From positions 1 through 64,000 of the forward strand of contig NZ_WKJL01000021.1 of NCBI RefSeq assembly GCF_009674565.1: a stretch of 64,000 nucleotides of DNA, read 5' to 3'. A program made the translations under genes and the position numbers. Shown here in pieces: positions 8,340 through 19,738 of the stretch; position 1 is the first letter of the stretch, and the number at the start of each line of letters is the position of its first letter. Source of the DNA: Duganella aquatilis. Lineage in GTDB: Bacteria; Pseudomonadota; Gammaproteobacteria; Burkholderiales; Burkholderiaceae_D. A model generated the notes under the pieces. It was given only the letters and a program-made list of their open reading frames with translations, was not told the DNA's origin and made no database searches.

Positions 8340-10595
8340 TTAGCGGCCATAGCCCTCATTCAGGCGCTGGTAACCGGGAATACTGTTCTTCATCGCCTCC
8401 AGCGGGCTGCCGACGCCCAGGTGCGACAGGCCGTTCAGTTCCAGCTGGAAGAAGATCTGGGTCGATGCCTTGGTCGAGGTGGTCACGAAACGCTGCGCGC
8501 CGGTGCGGAACACCCAGCAGTCGGCGTTGTATTCGAGGCCAACCAGGCTTTCCAGGATTTTCTTGTCCTGCACCGAGTAGCTGATGCGGCCGACGCCGTA
8601 CCAGCGCTGGAAGATCGGCCACTGGCTCGACAGCTCGATATTCTTGAAGCTGTCGCGCAGGTAGCGGTAGCCCAGGTTCAGCACCTTCTTCGATCCCGGC
8701 ACCCATTGCGCGGTATAGCTTTCCGAGACGATGCGGCTCTGGCTCGGGTTGTACTGCACGGCGCTGTCGAAGGCCCAGGTGTCCGAGATGCGGCCGGTGG
8801 CGGCCAGCAGGATGTCGGAGTGGGCGTCGACCACCGGCGTCGAGGCGTCCAGCTGGACCCGCTGGTCGCGGAAGTAGAAGCGCTGGCCGAACGCCAGGCG
8901 CAGCGCCTCGGCGCCGTTGGCGTCGAGGAAGCGCGAGGTCAGCGCGGCGGTCAGCTGGTTGGCGTCGCCGATGCGGTCCGAGCCGACGAAGCGGTTTTCG
9001 CTGAAGATCTGGCTGAAGTTGAAGGTGGCCGCGTCGGTGTCGAAGATCGGGAACTTGCTCTGGTCGCGGTACGGGGTATTCACATAGAACAGGCGCGGCT
9101 CCAGCGTCTGCGTCATGCTCTTGCCGCCCCACTTGATGTCGCGCTCGAACACCAGGCCGGAGTCGAGCGAGAAGGTCGGCACCGCGCGCGACAGGTTCTC
9201 GCTGGACGCGCCCTGGTAGGCGTCGAGCTGGTAGGTCGCCATGTTGACCATGACCTTGGGCGTGATGAAGTAGCTCGGTCCGATGATCGGATAGCTCACC
9301 TGCGGAATCGCCACCAAGCGCGTGCCGTTGATCAGGGTCGGGTGGTAGAAGCGGGTCAGCTCGGAGTTGAAGGCCCAGTCGAAGCCGCCGGCCACGTCGT
9401 ACTGCGCGGCGTTGAAGTTGATCGCCGGCAGGCGGTCGTACGGGCGCGACACGAACAGCGACGGATCGACCACCGATTCCGGATCCTGCAGCACCTGGTA
9501 CTTCTGCACGCGCGCGGTCAGGGTCCAGAAATCGCCGTGGTAGTCGGTGCGCAGTTCGCGCAGCAGCTGGCGGTCGGTCGAGCTCGACACCGTCTTGGAG
9601 AAGTCATTCGGATAGTTGTCGTCCGAGGCGGCGTTGAAGTTCCAGCTGAATTCCCACTGCTTGGTGATGTCCTGGGCGTGGGTCGAGCGCACCATCCAGC
9701 GGTCGCTCTTCTCGTCCGGGTTGGCCTGGGCGTACTCGCGGTCGTGCGGCATGAACTCGACATAGGTCTCGCCCTTGTACAGGCCGCCGTCGGTCTCGCC
9801 CAGGTAGCGGGCTTGCGCGCCGATCTGGATGCCGCGGTTGGCGATGATTTTCGGGTACAAGGTCAGGTCGCGGTTGGGCGCGATGTTGACGTAGTACGGC
9901 ACCACCAGCTCGGCGCCGTTCTTCGAGCCGAAGCCCGGCGTCGGCGACAGCCAGCCCGAACGGCGCGCGCCCGACAGCGAGAACGACATCGCCGGCGTGC
10001 CCAGGATCGGCACGTCCTTGAAGTAAATCAGCGTCTTGCCGGCGGTGCCGACGTCGCGGCCGGAATCGAGGTTCATCGTGTCCGAGCGCAGATACCAGTC
10101 CGGGCTCAGGCTCTGGCAGGTGCTGTAGGTGCCGTTGACCACCACCGCCTCGTCCTCGTTGACGAAGTTGATGCGCTCGGCCTTGCCCTGCGCGTGGTTG
10201 GCTTCCAGCTTGTAGGTCGGGTTGAGCATATAGCCCTTGCCCGTGTCCATGTTCAGCTTCAGCTCGTCGCCGGTGAAATAGTCGCCGAAACGCCAGATCT
10301 TGACGTTGCTCTTGGCCTCGATTTCATCCTCGACCTGGCGGTAACAGGCGCTGTCGGCGTTGACCTTGGTCTTGTCCTTGATCACCTCGGCATCGCGCTC
10401 CAGGATGACTTCCCGCTCGGGACGGCCGCTGATGTCCTCGGCCTTGACGATGGTCTCGGCGTTCTTGTCTTCCACGCGCGGCGGACGCTGCTTGGGCGGC
10501 GCGCTCTGGGCATAGGCGTAGGAAGGCAACACCGATACGGTAAAAATAGCGGACAGGGCATACGCCAAGCGCTTCGGTTTGGGCATGCGAATCAT
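8340..10595 (-). CDS. lptD: LPS-assembly outer-membrane protein LptD
   Basis: A 751-residue beta-barrel protein that, with LptE, inserts lipopolysaccharide into the outer leaflet. A Sec signal peptide ends around SYAYA. An N-terminal periplasmic OstA-like domain (about residues 50-170) contains LERDAEVIKDKTKVNAD and a membrane-proximal YFTGDELKLNMDTG. The rest is alternating beta-strand barrel rich in aromatic residues. Cysteines lie in the N-domain (CYRQVEDE, TYSTCQSL) and near the C-terminus (NADCWVFRTG), consistent with the inter-domain disulphides of the family. It heads the lptD-surA-pdxA-rsmA unit and is divergent from amgK. Confidence 0.96.
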   Translation of the reverse strand: MIRMPKPKRLAYALSAIFTVSVLPSYAYAQSAPPKQRPPRVEDKNAETIVKAEDISGRPEREVILERDAEVIKDKTKVNADSACYRQVEDEIEAKSNVKIWRFGDYFTGDELKLNMDTGKGYMLNPTYKLEANHAQGKAERINFVNEDEAVVVNGTYSTCQSLSPDWYLRSDTMNLDSGRDVGTAGKTLIYFKDVPILGTPAMSFSLSGARRSGWLSPTPGFGSKNGAELVVPYYVNIAPNRDLTLYPKIIANRGIQIGAQARYLGETDGGLYKGETYVEFMPHDREYAQANPDEKSDRWMVRSTHAQDITKQWEFSWNFNAASDDNYPNDFSKTVSSSTDRQLLRELRTDYHGDFWTLTARVQKYQVLQDPESVVDPSLFVSRPYDRLPAINFNAAQYDVAGGFDWAFNSELTRFYHPTLINGTRLVAIPQVSYPIIGPSYFITPKVMVNMATYQLDAYQGASSENLSRAVPTFSLDSGLVFERDIKWGGKSMTQTLEPRLFYVNTPYRDQSKFPIFDTDAATFNFSQIFSENRFVGSDRIGDANQLTAALTSRFLDANGAEALRLAFGQRFYFRDQRVQLDASTPVVDAHSDILLAATGRISDTWAFDSAVQYNPSQSRIVSESYTAQWVPGSKKVLNLGYRYLRDSFKNIELSSQWPIFQRWYGVGRISYSVQDKKILESLVGLEYNADCWVFRTGAQRFVTTSTKASTQIFFQLELNGLSHLGVGSPLEAMKNSIPGYQRLNEGYGR

Positions 10596-10694
10596 GAAAA
10601 GAGGGGACCAAGCACCATGAAAGGCGATTTTTTAATTTGAATCCCTTATTATATGGGAATCTTCACCTGACGCCGGTTTCCTCGGCATGCTTCA

Positions 10695-11738
10695 ATGTCT
10701 TTATTACAGAATTTAACCTCCGATACCCGGCTGGCACAGCTGGCCGCCTGGCTGCGCACCCTGAATGTGGTCGATGTGGACAGTATTCGTCCCGCCTCGG
10801 CCGACGCCAGCTTCCGCCGTTATTTCCGTGTTAACGTTTTGCCGGAACAGCAAACGGCGCTGGGCCTGACCCTGATCGTCATGGACGCGCCGCCGGAACG
10901 CGAAAACGTGCTGGGCTTTGTCAAGGTTGACGAAATGCTCACCCATGCCGGCGTCACCGTGCCGCGCATCGTCGCCACCGACTACGAAGCCGGCTTCATG
11001 CTGCTGTCCGATCTGGGCAACACCACCTTCCTGTCGGCGCTGAACCACGACAACGCCTCGACCATGTACGCCGAGGCGCTCGAAGCGCTGGTCAAGTTCC
11101 AGGTCACCAGCCGTCCCGGCGTGCTGCCGGAATACGACCGCGCCTTCCTGCAGCGCGAAATGAGCCTGTTCCCCGAGTGGTACATCGGCAAGCACCTGAA
11201 CGCCACGCTGACCGAGAAACAAACGGCCGAGCTGCAGGGCGTGTTCGACGCCATCCTGGCCAACGTCACCGCCCAGGCGCAGGTGTATGTGCACCGCGAT
11301 TTCCACTCGCGCAACCTGATGGTGGTCGACGCCGGCAATCCGGGCGTGCTGGATTTCCAGGACGCGCTGTACGGCCCGATGACCTACGACCTGGCCTCGC
11401 TGCTGCGCGACGCCTACGTGCAGTGGGACGAGGAACTGGTGCTGGACTGGGCCATCCGCTACTGGCAGCACGCCAAGTCGCTGGGCCTGCCGGTCAACAA
11501 GGACATCGACGCCTTCTACAAGGACTTCGAGTACATGTCGCTGCAGCGCCACCTGAAGATCCTGGGCCTGTTCTGCCGCCTGAACTACCGCGACGGCAAG
11601 GCGCAATACCTGGACGACCTGCCGACCGTGATGGAATACGTGCGCAAGACGGCCGGCCGCTACAAGGATCTGAAACCGCTGATCCGCCTGCTGGATCTGC
11701 TGGAAGACACCAAGCCGCAAGTCGGCTACACCTTCTAA
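10695..11738 (+). CDS. amgK: Anomeric N-acetylmuramate/N-acetylglucosamine kinase AmgK
   Basis: A 347-residue aminoglycoside-phosphotransferase-fold sugar kinase. Motifs are VHRDFHSRNLMV (catalytic loop, Asp as base) and VLDFQDALYGPMTYDLASL (metal-binding D). In Pseudomonas and relatives AmgK phosphorylates MurNAc at C1 so that it bypasses de novo UDP-MurNAc synthesis; this pathway contributes to intrinsic fosfomycin tolerance. The assignment rests strongly on the next gene, a MurU-type uridylyltransferase nine bases downstream. It is divergent from lptD, so envelope genes face each other. Confidence 0.92.
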   Translation: MSLLQNLTSDTRLAQLAAWLRTLNVVDVDSIRPASADASFRRYFRVNVLPEQQTALGLTLIVMDAPPERENVLGFVKVDEMLTHAGVTVPRIVATDYEAGFMLLSDLGNTTFLSALNHDNASTMYAEALEALVKFQVTSRPGVLPEYDRAFLQREMSLFPEWYIGKHLNATLTEKQTAELQGVFDAILANVTAQAQVYVHRDFHSRNLMVVDAGNPGVLDFQDALYGPMTYDLASLLRDAYVQWDEELVLDWAIRYWQHAKSLGLPVNKDIDAFYKDFEYMSLQRHLKILGLFCRLNYRDGKAQYLDDLPTVMEYVRKTAGRYKDLKPLIRLLDLLEDTKPQVGYTF

Positions 11739-11747
11739 GGCCGGCGC

Positions 11748-12478
11748 ATGAAAGCGATGATTTTCGCCGCCGGCCGCGGCGAGCGCATGCGCCCGCTGAC
11801 CGATGCCACGCCCAAGCCGCTGCTCAAGGTACGCGGGCGGCCGCTGATCGTCTGGCACATCCTCAACCTGGTCAAGGCCAGCATCACCGAGATCGTCATC
11901 AATCACGCCCACCTGGGCGACCAGATTGAAGCGGCGCTCGGCGACGGCAGCCAGTTCGGCGCCAAGCTGTTCTACTCGCGCGAGGAAAAAGCGCTGGAAA
12001 CGGCGGGCGGCATCGCCAAGGCGCGCGCGCTGCTGGGCGAGGAACCGTTCGTCGCCGTGTCGGGCGACATCTACACGCCCTACTTCGACTTCGAACAGGT
12101 CAAGGACGTGTTGCACGACAAGGACATGTGGGGTAATCCCTACCCGGCCGACAAGCGCGACATGTGCTGGCTGTACATGGTGCCGAATCCCGACTGGCAT
12201 CCGGACGGCGACTTCGGCATGACCATGTACACGCTGACCAACGACGGCGCGCCGAAATGGACCTTCGGCAACATCGGCGTCTACCGCATGGAGATGTTCG
12301 ACCGCATCGCCGCCGGCGAGTACGCCAAGCTTGGCCCGCTGCTGCGCGAATACGCCGACAAGAAACAGGTCGGCGGCGAAGTCTACGAAGGCGAATGGCA
12401 CAACGTCGGCACCGTGCAGCAGCTCGACCTGCTGAACGCGCCGCTGGCCGCGCTGGCGCCCGCCGCCAAGGGCGTGCA

Positions 12479-12482
<4 letters not shown>
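11748..12482 (+). CDS. murU: N-acetylmuramate alpha-1-phosphate uridylyltransferase MurU
   Basis: A 244-residue nucleotidyltransferase that makes UDP-MurNAc from MurNAc-1-phosphate and UTP in peptidoglycan recycling. The N-terminal signature MIFAAGRGERMRPLTD, the PKPLLKV lysine and the VSGDIYTPYFD metal-binding aspartate match the NTP_transferase family and MurU length. It follows amgK and overlaps the pepP start by four bases (GTGA). Confidence 0.92.
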
Positions 12483-13824
<1,342 letters not shown>

Positions 13825-13828
<4 letters not shown>

Positions 13829-14964
13829 CAGAACACACCTACGACATCGCCATCTGCGGCGCCGGTCCCGCCGGCATGGCGCTGGCGGCGCAGCTGGTCA
13901 AGCGCGGCGTGCCCGCCGACCGCATTGCCCTGATCGACGCCAAGACACTGGCGCAAGCCAGCAACGACCCGCGCTCGCTGGCGCTGTCGTGGGGCAGCCG
14001 GCAGATACTGGAAGACATCGGCGCCTGGCCGGCGGTGGCCACCGCCATCGAACAAATCCACGTCTCGCGGCGCGGCCAGTTCGGCCGCAGCCTGATCGAC
14101 CGCCAGGACTACGATTTGCCGGCGCTGGGCTACGTTACCCGCTACGGCGACATCGTCACCGCCCTGGGCGCCGTGTGCGAACGCGCCGGCATCGCCTCGC
14201 TGCGTCCCGCGCGCGTGATCGCGATGGATGAGGAAAGCGATGCGGTCACGCTGATCCTGGACGCCAACGGCGCACCGCAAACGCTGCGCGCCGCCGTCGT
14301 GGTGCAGGCCGAAGGAGGCCTGTTCAACGAACAGCAGGTGCGCGCCGTCAACCGCGACTACCAGCAGACCGCCATCATCGCGCAAGTGCGCAGCAGCCTG
14401 CCGCCACCGCACCGCGCCTATGAACGCTTTACCGAACAAGGCCCGCTGGCGCTGCTGCCGCAAGATGAGGAGTATTCGCTGGTGTGGTGCGTGCGTCCGG
14501 AAAATGCCGGCGCGCTGCTGGCGTTGAACGACAAGGATTTCCTGTCCGCGTTGGGCCGGGCTTTCGGCGACCGCGTCGGCAAGTTCACGCACGCCACGCC
14601 ACGCCTTGGTTTTCCGCTGGGATTGAATGCTGCGCCGGGCAGTACCGCCCGCACCGTCGCCATCGGCAACGCCGCGCAGACGCTGCATCCGGTGGCGGGC
14701 CAGGGTCTGAACCTGGGCCTGCGCGACGTGACGGTGCTGGCGCGCCTGCTGGCGCAGGGCGCGACGCCGGCGATGCTGGCCCAATATACCGACATGCGCC
14801 AGCGCGACCGCAGCACCACCGTGCGCCTGACCGACACCATGGCGCGGGTTTTCGCCAACGACACCCCGGCCCAGGCGCTGCTAGGCCTATCGTTGGCCGC
14901 CATCGACATGGTCGGCCCTGCACGCGGGTTGCTCGCCGAACTCATGATGTACGGCCGCCGCTGA
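13825..14964 (+). CDS. ubiH: UbiH/UbiF/VisC-family FAD monooxygenase (ubiquinone biosynthesis)
   Basis: A 379-residue flavoprotein hydroxylase. The N-terminal Rossmann motif is ICGAGPAGMALAAQL. The second FAD/ribose motif is AIGNAAQTLHPVAGQGLNLGLRD, the signature of ubiquinone-pathway aromatic-ring hydroxylases. The location after pepP matches the common pepP-ubiH arrangement, which favours UbiH (C6 or C4 hydroxylation of the octaprenyl phenol) over UbiF or UbiI, but the paralogues are hard to separate by motif alone. The last gene of its operon, it converges on pntB across the short palindrome at 15013. Confidence 0.88.
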
Positions 14965-15012
14965 CCGCTACCCCGCACGCTTTTAGCGATACGCCAGCGC
15001 CACCACTTAGGG

Positions 15013-15036
15013 GTCTGACCCCGTACGGGGTCAGAC
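15013..15036. repeat. Short perfect palindrome related to the long palindrome family
   Basis: A 24-base perfect palindrome centred on GTAC, made of CTGACCCC and GGGGTCAG arranged tail to tail. These are the outer end motifs of the long copies at 1, 32506 and 60701, here without the inner ATTCGGACACG and CCGTAGCG modules. An overlapping near-palindrome GGGGTCTGACCCC starts at 15010. It sits in the 90-base gap between the convergent ubiH and pntB stops and could serve as a shared transcription end. Confidence 0.85.
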
Positions 15037-15054
15037 GCCACCTGGCCGTGCGGG

Positions 15055-16518
15055 TTACTCGACCGCCTTGACCATATCCTCAATGACCTTCTTCGCATCG
15101 CCAAACACCATCATGGTATTCGCCTGATAGAACAGCTCATTGTCCAGGCCCGCATACCCTGAAGCCATCGACCGCTTGTTGACGATGATGCTCTTGGCCT
15201 TGTACGCCTCCAGAATCGGCATGCCCGCAATCGGCGATTTCGGATCCTTGGCGGCCGGATTGACCACGTCATTGGCGCCGAGGATCAGCACCACATCGGT
15301 CTGCCCGAACTCGCCATTGATATCCTCCATCTCGAACACCTGGTCATACGGCACCTCGGCTTCCGCCAGCAGCACGTTCATATGCCCCGGCATCCGCCCC
15401 GCCACCGGGTGAATCGCATACTTCACCGTGACACCCTTGTGGGTAAGCTTCTCCACCAGCTCCTTGAGCGAATGCTGCGCGCGCGCCACCGCCAGGCCGT
15501 AGCCCGGCACAATAATCACGCTCTCCGCATTCGACATGATGAAGGCCGCATCATCGGCCGAACCGGATTTGACCGGACGCTGTTCCTTCGCGCCGCCCGC
15601 CCCCGCATCCGCCGGCGCACCGCCAAAGCCGCCCAGAATCACATTGAAGAACGACCGGTTCATCGCCTTGCACATGATGTACGACAGGATCGCGCCGCTG
15701 GACCCCACCAGCGAACCGGCAATGATCAGCATCGAATTATTCAGCGAGAAGCCAATGCCCGCCGCCGCCCAGCCGGAGTAGGAGTTCAGCATCGACACCA
15801 CCACCGGCATATCCGCGCCGCCGATCGGGATGATGATCAGCACACCCAGCACAAACGCAATCGCGGTCATGATCAGGAACGGCACCCACGCCGGCTCGTT
15901 GCCGCCCGCCGCCACGAACACCAGGCCCAGGCCCACCATCACGATCGCCAGTATCAGATTCAGCAAATGCTGGCCCGCGAAGCTGACCGGCGCGCCCTGG
16001 AACAAGCGGAACTTGTATTTGCCCGACAGCTTGCCGAACGCGATCACCGAACCGGAGAAGGTAATCGCACCGACAAAGGTGCCGATAAACAGCTCGATGC
16101 GGTTCCCGGTCGGCAGCGCCTCGCCCACCGCCGCGATGCCGAACGCATGCGGCTCCGACACCGCCGCCACCGCGATGCACACCGCGGCGAGACCGATCAG
16201 CGAGTGCATCGCCGCCACCAGTTCCGGCATCTTGGTCATCTCGACCTTCTTCGCCAGCACCGCGCCGATGCCGCCGCCGACCACCACGCCCAGCACCACC
16301 AGCGGCAGTCCCAGACCGGCGCCGCCGACGGCAGCTTCCGAACGCAGCTTGAGGATCAGCGCAACCGTCGTCACAAACGCGATCGCCATGCCCGACATGC
16401 CGAAGGCATTGCCGGCGCGCGCCGTCGCCGGCGACGACAGGCCTTTCAGCGCCTGGATAAAACACACCGATGCGATCAAATACAGCATCGTCACCAGGTT
16501 CATGGAGATAAAGTTCAT
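15055..16518 (-). CDS. pntB: NAD(P) transhydrogenase beta subunit PntB
   Basis: A 487-residue inner-membrane subunit. The N-terminal half is a bundle of about nine hydrophobic helices (domain II). The C-terminal soluble domain III binds NADP(H), with VIIVPGYGLAVARAQH, the HPVAGRMPGHMNVLLAEA segment and ILGANDVVNPAA. Together with PntAA and PntAB it couples proton entry to hydride transfer from NADH to NADP. The start overlaps the pntAB stop by four bases. Confidence 0.97.
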   Translation of the reverse strand: MNFISMNLVTMLYLIASVCFIQALKGLSSPATARAGNAFGMSGMAIAFVTTVALILKLRSEAAVGGAGLGLPLVVLGVVVGGGIGAVLAKKVEMTKMPELVAAMHSLIGLAAVCIAVAAVSEPHAFGIAAVGEALPTGNRIELFIGTFVGAITFSGSVIAFGKLSGKYKFRLFQGAPVSFAGQHLLNLILAIVMVGLGLVFVAAGGNEPAWVPFLIMTAIAFVLGVLIIIPIGGADMPVVVSMLNSYSGWAAAGIGFSLNNSMLIIAGSLVGSSGAILSYIMCKAMNRSFFNVILGGFGGAPADAGAGGAKEQRPVKSGSADDAAFIMSNAESVIIVPGYGLAVARAQHSLKELVEKLTHKGVTVKYAIHPVAGRMPGHMNVLLAEAEVPYDQVFEMEDINGEFGQTDVVLILGANDVVNPAAKDPKSPIAGMPILEAYKAKSIIVNKRSMASGYAGLDNELFYQANTMMVFGDAKKVIEDMVKAVE

Positions 16519-16829
16519 GCTTTATCTCCTGATTTGGCTTTCGGTTCCTTCTTCTTGAACATCTCCAGCATGCGCTGCGTGACCAGGAACCCGCCGAACA
16601 CATTGACGGCGGCCAGCGCCACCGCGACCGTGCCGGCGATCTGCCCGACCAGTCCTTCGGTCAGCGAAGCGGCCAGCATGGCGCCGACGATGATGATGGC
16701 CGATACCGCGTTGGTCACCGCCATCAGCGGCGTATGCAGCGCCGGCGTCACGGTCCAGACCACGTGGTAGCCAACGTAAATGGCCAGAACAAAAATAATC
16801 AGATTGATGATGGTGTGGCTGATTTCCAT
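16515..16829 (-). CDS. pntAB: NAD(P) transhydrogenase alpha subunit, membrane part (PntAB)
   Basis: A 104-residue membrane protein equal to the C-terminal membrane portion of the fused E. coli PntA. The start at 16829 is the ATG of MEISHTI, 14 bases after pntAA. Three hydrophobic helices (about residues 6-26, 35-55 and 60-82) are followed by a charged tail (KKKEPKAKSGDK). The split alpha subunit is the three-gene organisation known from Rhodospirillum and many betaproteobacteria. Confidence 0.95.
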   Translation of the reverse strand: MEISHTIINLIIFVLAIYVGYHVVWTVTPALHTPLMAVTNAVSAIIIVGAMLAASLTEGLVGQIAGTVAVALAAVNVFGGFLVTQRMLEMFKKKEPKAKSGDKA

Positions 16830-16843
16830 GGTGTCTCCCCCGG

Positions 16844-17956
16844 TTATTTGCGCAGCAGTTCGCCGCCGGCGCACAGCAGCGTGGCCTTGATGATTTCGTC
16901 CTCGCGGTCGATCACCAGCTTGTCTTCCTTGTCGATGATCAGCTTGAGAAAGTCCAGTACGTTGCGCGCGTACAGCGCGGACGCATCGGCCGCCACGTGG
17001 GTGGCCAGGTCCGGCTCGCCGATGATGTGCACGCCGTGCCTGATCACCGTCTTGTTCAACTCGGACAAGGGGCAGTTGCCGCCCTGCGATACGGCCAGGT
17101 CGACGATCACGGAACCGGGCTTCATCGCCTTCACCGTCTCCTCGGAGATCAGCACCGGCGCCGGACGGCCCGGTATCAACGCGGTGGTGATGATGATGTC
17201 GGCCAGCTTGGCGCGTTCGTGCACCAGTTCGGACTGGCGGCGCATCCAATCGACCGGCATCGGCCGTGCGTAGCCGCCCACGCCCTGGGCGATGTCCTTC
17301 TCTTCATCGGTCAGGTAGGGCACGTCGATGAACTTGGCGCCCAGCGATTCCACCTGCTCCTTCACCGGCGGCCGCACGTCGGAGGCCTCGATCACCGCGC
17401 CGAGGCGCTTGGCGGTGGCGATGGCCTGCAGGCCGGCCACGCCGACGCCCATGATCAGCACCCGCGCCGCCTTCACCGTGCCGGCCGCCGTCATCAGCAT
17501 CGGCATGAAGCGCTGATAGGTATTGGCCGCCACCATCACCGCCTTGTAGCCGGCGATGTTGGCCTGCGACGACAGCACGTCCATCGACTGCGCGCGGGTG
17601 ATGCGCGGCACGGCTTCCAGCGCCAGCGCCAGCAGCCCGGCCGAGGCCATGGCGGCGTTGTTGTCCGCATCGAAGGGATTGAGCATGCCGATCACCACCG
17701 TGCCCGGCTTGATCTGCGCGCGCTCCTCGGCATTGGGGGCACGCACCTTGAGGATCACGTCGGCCGCCCATACCTCGCTGGCAGGCACGATTTGTGCACC
17801 AGCTGCAACATAGGCATCGTCCGTCACCGAGGCCGGCAGGCCGGCGCCGGATTGCACAATGATCTGATGCTTGGCTGCCAACTTTTTGACGGTCTCCGGC
17901 GTGGCCGCCACCCGGGTCTCCCCCGGCCTTGTCTCAGCCGGTACGCTTATTCTCAT
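16844..17956 (-). CDS. pntAA: NAD(P) transhydrogenase alpha subunit, soluble NAD(H)-binding part (PntAA)
   Basis: A 370-residue soluble domain I protein with an alanine-dehydrogenase-like fold. It starts with VPAETRPGETRVAATPE, contains the NAD-binding glycine motif VLIMGVGVAGLQAIATAKRLGA, and continues with the EASDVRP motif that follows the second strand. ATG 17956 is preceded by CTGGAGG. It is the promoter-proximal gene of pntAA-pntAB-pntB and divergent from the Nudix gene across 176 bases. Confidence 0.96.
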   Translation of the reverse strand: MRISVPAETRPGETRVAATPETVKKLAAKHQIIVQSGAGLPASVTDDAYVAAGAQIVPASEVWAADVILKVRAPNAEERAQIKPGTVVIGMLNPFDADNNAAMASAGLLALALEAVPRITRAQSMDVLSSQANIAGYKAVMVAANTYQRFMPMLMTAAGTVKAARVLIMGVGVAGLQAIATAKRLGAVIEASDVRPPVKEQVESLGAKFIDVPYLTDEEKDIAQGVGGYARPMPVDWMRRQSELVHERAKLADIIITTALIPGRPAPVLISEETVKAMKPGSVIVDLAVSQGGNCPLSELNKTVIRHGVHIIGEPDLATHVAADASALYARNVLDFLKLIIDKEDKLVIDREDEIIKATLLCAGGELLRK

Positions 17957-18132
17957 GGTGCCTCCAGATGATTGATAAACTGACTAGAATCTATCACGCT
18001 TTTTTAAGCCACGAAACATCGGTTTCGTCATTTCAAGAATTACTATTTGTCATTAATTACCCCGTAAATTTGTTCCAGCGCAAACCAAAAGGCTGGAACA
18101 GGCTAAAATATCGGCTCTTTCAAGGATGACTC

Positions 18133-18630
18133 ATGCCGCGTATCTGGAAACCCTCTGTGACTGTTGCCGCCATCGTCGAAAAAGATGGCAAGTTCTTGCT
18201 GATCGAAGAAGAAACCAGCGACGGCATCCGCATCAACCAGCCTGCCGGTCACCTCGACCCGTATGAATCGCTGGAGCAAGCCGTCATCCGCGAAACCCTG
18301 GAGGAAACCGCCTACGACTTTACGCCAACCGCGCTGGTGGGCATGTATATGTCGCGCTACACCTCCAACCGCACCGGCGAGGAAGTGACGTATTTACGCT
18401 TCACTTTCTGCGGCTACCCGGGCGCGCAGCACGACCGTCCGCTGGACGAAGGCATTCTGCGCACCATGTGGCTGACGCGCGACGAACTGGCCGCCTGCGC
18501 CGACCGTCACCGCAGCCCCACCGTGCTGCAATGCGTGGACGAATACCTGGAGGGCCGCCGCGCTCCGCTGGCACTGATACAAACACATGCTTCCGTCTAC
18601 AAGGAAGCGATTAGCACTGCGAATGGATGA
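18133..18630 (+). CDS. Nudix hydrolase (NudJ-like)
   Basis: A 165-residue protein with the Nudix box GHLDPYESLEQAVIRETLEE, matching Gx5Ex7RExxEE; the terminal Gly of the consensus is replaced (EETAYD). Family members hydrolyse nucleoside diphosphates linked to another group. NudJ acts on thiamine and nucleoside pyrophosphates and is often next to mnmA, as here, where mnmA starts three bases after this stop. The exact substrate is inferred from context only. Confidence 0.9.
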   Translation: MPRIWKPSVTVAAIVEKDGKFLLIEEETSDGIRINQPAGHLDPYESLEQAVIRETLEETAYDFTPTALVGMYMSRYTSNRTGEEVTYLRFTFCGYPGAQHDRPLDEGILRTMWLTRDELAACADRHRSPTVLQCVDEYLEGRRAPLALIQTHASVYKEAISTANG

Positions 18631-18633
18631 GTA

Positions 18634-19737
18634 ATGAGTAAGAAACGCGTCGTTATCGGCATGTCGGGCGGGGTAGACTCCTCGGTGTCGGCATGGCTGC
18701 TGAAAGAACAGGGCTATGAAGTCATCGGCCTGTTCATGAAGAACTGGGAAGACGACGACGACTCCGAGTACTGCTCCACCCGCCAGGACTGGATCGACGC
18801 GGCCAGCGTGGCCGACGTGGTCGGCGTGGATATCGAGGCGGTCAACTTCGCCAGCGAATACAAGGACCGCGTGTTCGCCGACTTCCTGCGCGAGTACCAG
18901 GCCGGCCGCACGCCGAATCCGGACGTGCTGTGCAACGCCGAGATCAAGTTCAAGGCCTTCCTCGACCACGCGATGTCGCTGGGCGCCGACCTGATCGCCA
19001 CCGGCCACTACGCGCGCGTGCGCCAGAACGGCGACCGCCACGAACTGCTGAAGGCGGTCGACCACACCAAGGACCAGAGCTATTTCCTGCACCGGCTGAA
19101 CCAGGCGCAGCTGTCGAAGACGCTGTTCCCGCTGGGCGAAATCCCGAAAACCGAAGTGCGCAAGATCGCCGAGAAACTGCAGCTGCCGAATGCGGCCAAG
19201 AAGGATTCGACCGGCATCTGCTTCATCGGCGAACGGCCGTTCCGCGAGTTCCTGAACCGCTACCTGTCGTACAAGCCGGGCCCGATGATGACGCCGGACG
19301 GCAAGGTGGTGGGCGAGCACGTCGGCCTGTCGTTCTACACGCTGGGCCAGCGCAAGGGCATCGGCGTCGGCGGCATGAAGGATTACAAGAACGCCGACGG
19401 CAGCAACGACGCCTGGTACGTGGCCAAGAAGGACGTGGTCAACAACGTGCTGTACATCGTGCAGGGCCATGACCACCCGTGGCTGCTGTCGGCCACGCTG
19501 CGCGCCGACCAGGCCAGCTGGATCGCCGGCGTGCCGCCGGAAGCGCGTCCGATGTCGGCCAAGACCCGCTACCGCCAGGCCGATGTGGCGTGCGAAATCG
19601 CGCCGGACGGCCAGTCCGACTTCGCGCTGAAATTCATGGATGCCCAGTGGGCGGTGACGCCGGGCCAGTCGGCCGTGCTGTACGACGGTGAAGTGTGCCT
19701 GGGCGGCGGCATCATCGACAGCTCGACCGCCGTGTAA
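18634..19737 (+). CDS. mnmA: tRNA-specific 2-thiouridylase MnmA
   Basis: A 367-residue enzyme that adds sulphur to U34 of Lys, Glu and Gln tRNAs, using ATP and sulphur relayed by the IscS/Tus system. It has the PP-loop [10 protein letters not shown] at residues 9-18, the catalytic NPDVLCN with Cys100 and the second active-site cysteine in [10 protein letters not shown]-terminal beta domains complete the normal length. It is coupled to the Nudix gene upstream and converges on the receiver gene with one spacer base. Confidence 0.97.
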   Translation: MSKKRVVIGMSGGVDSSVSAWLLKEQGYEVIGLFMKNWEDDDDSEYCSTRQDWIDAASVADVVGVDIEAVNFASEYKDRVFADFLREYQAGRTPNPDVLCNAEIKFKAFLDHAMSLGADLIATGHYARVRQNGDRHELLKAVDHTKDQSYFLHRLNQAQLSKTLFPLGEIPKTEVRKIAEKLQLPNAAKKDSTGICFIGERPFREFLNRYLSYKPGPMMTPDGKVVGEHVGLSFYTLGQRKGIGVGGMKDYKNADGSNDAWYVAKKDVVNNVLYIVQGHDHPWLLSATLRADQASWIAGVPPEARPMSAKTRYRQADVACEIAPDGQSDFALKFMDAQWAVTPGQSAVLYDGEVCLGGGIIDSSTAV

Positions 19738-19738
19738 A

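Noticed and set aside
8310-10640. Plus-strand 776-codon open frame opposite lptD
   Set aside because: Antisense shadow; the LptD domains on the minus strand are unambiguous.
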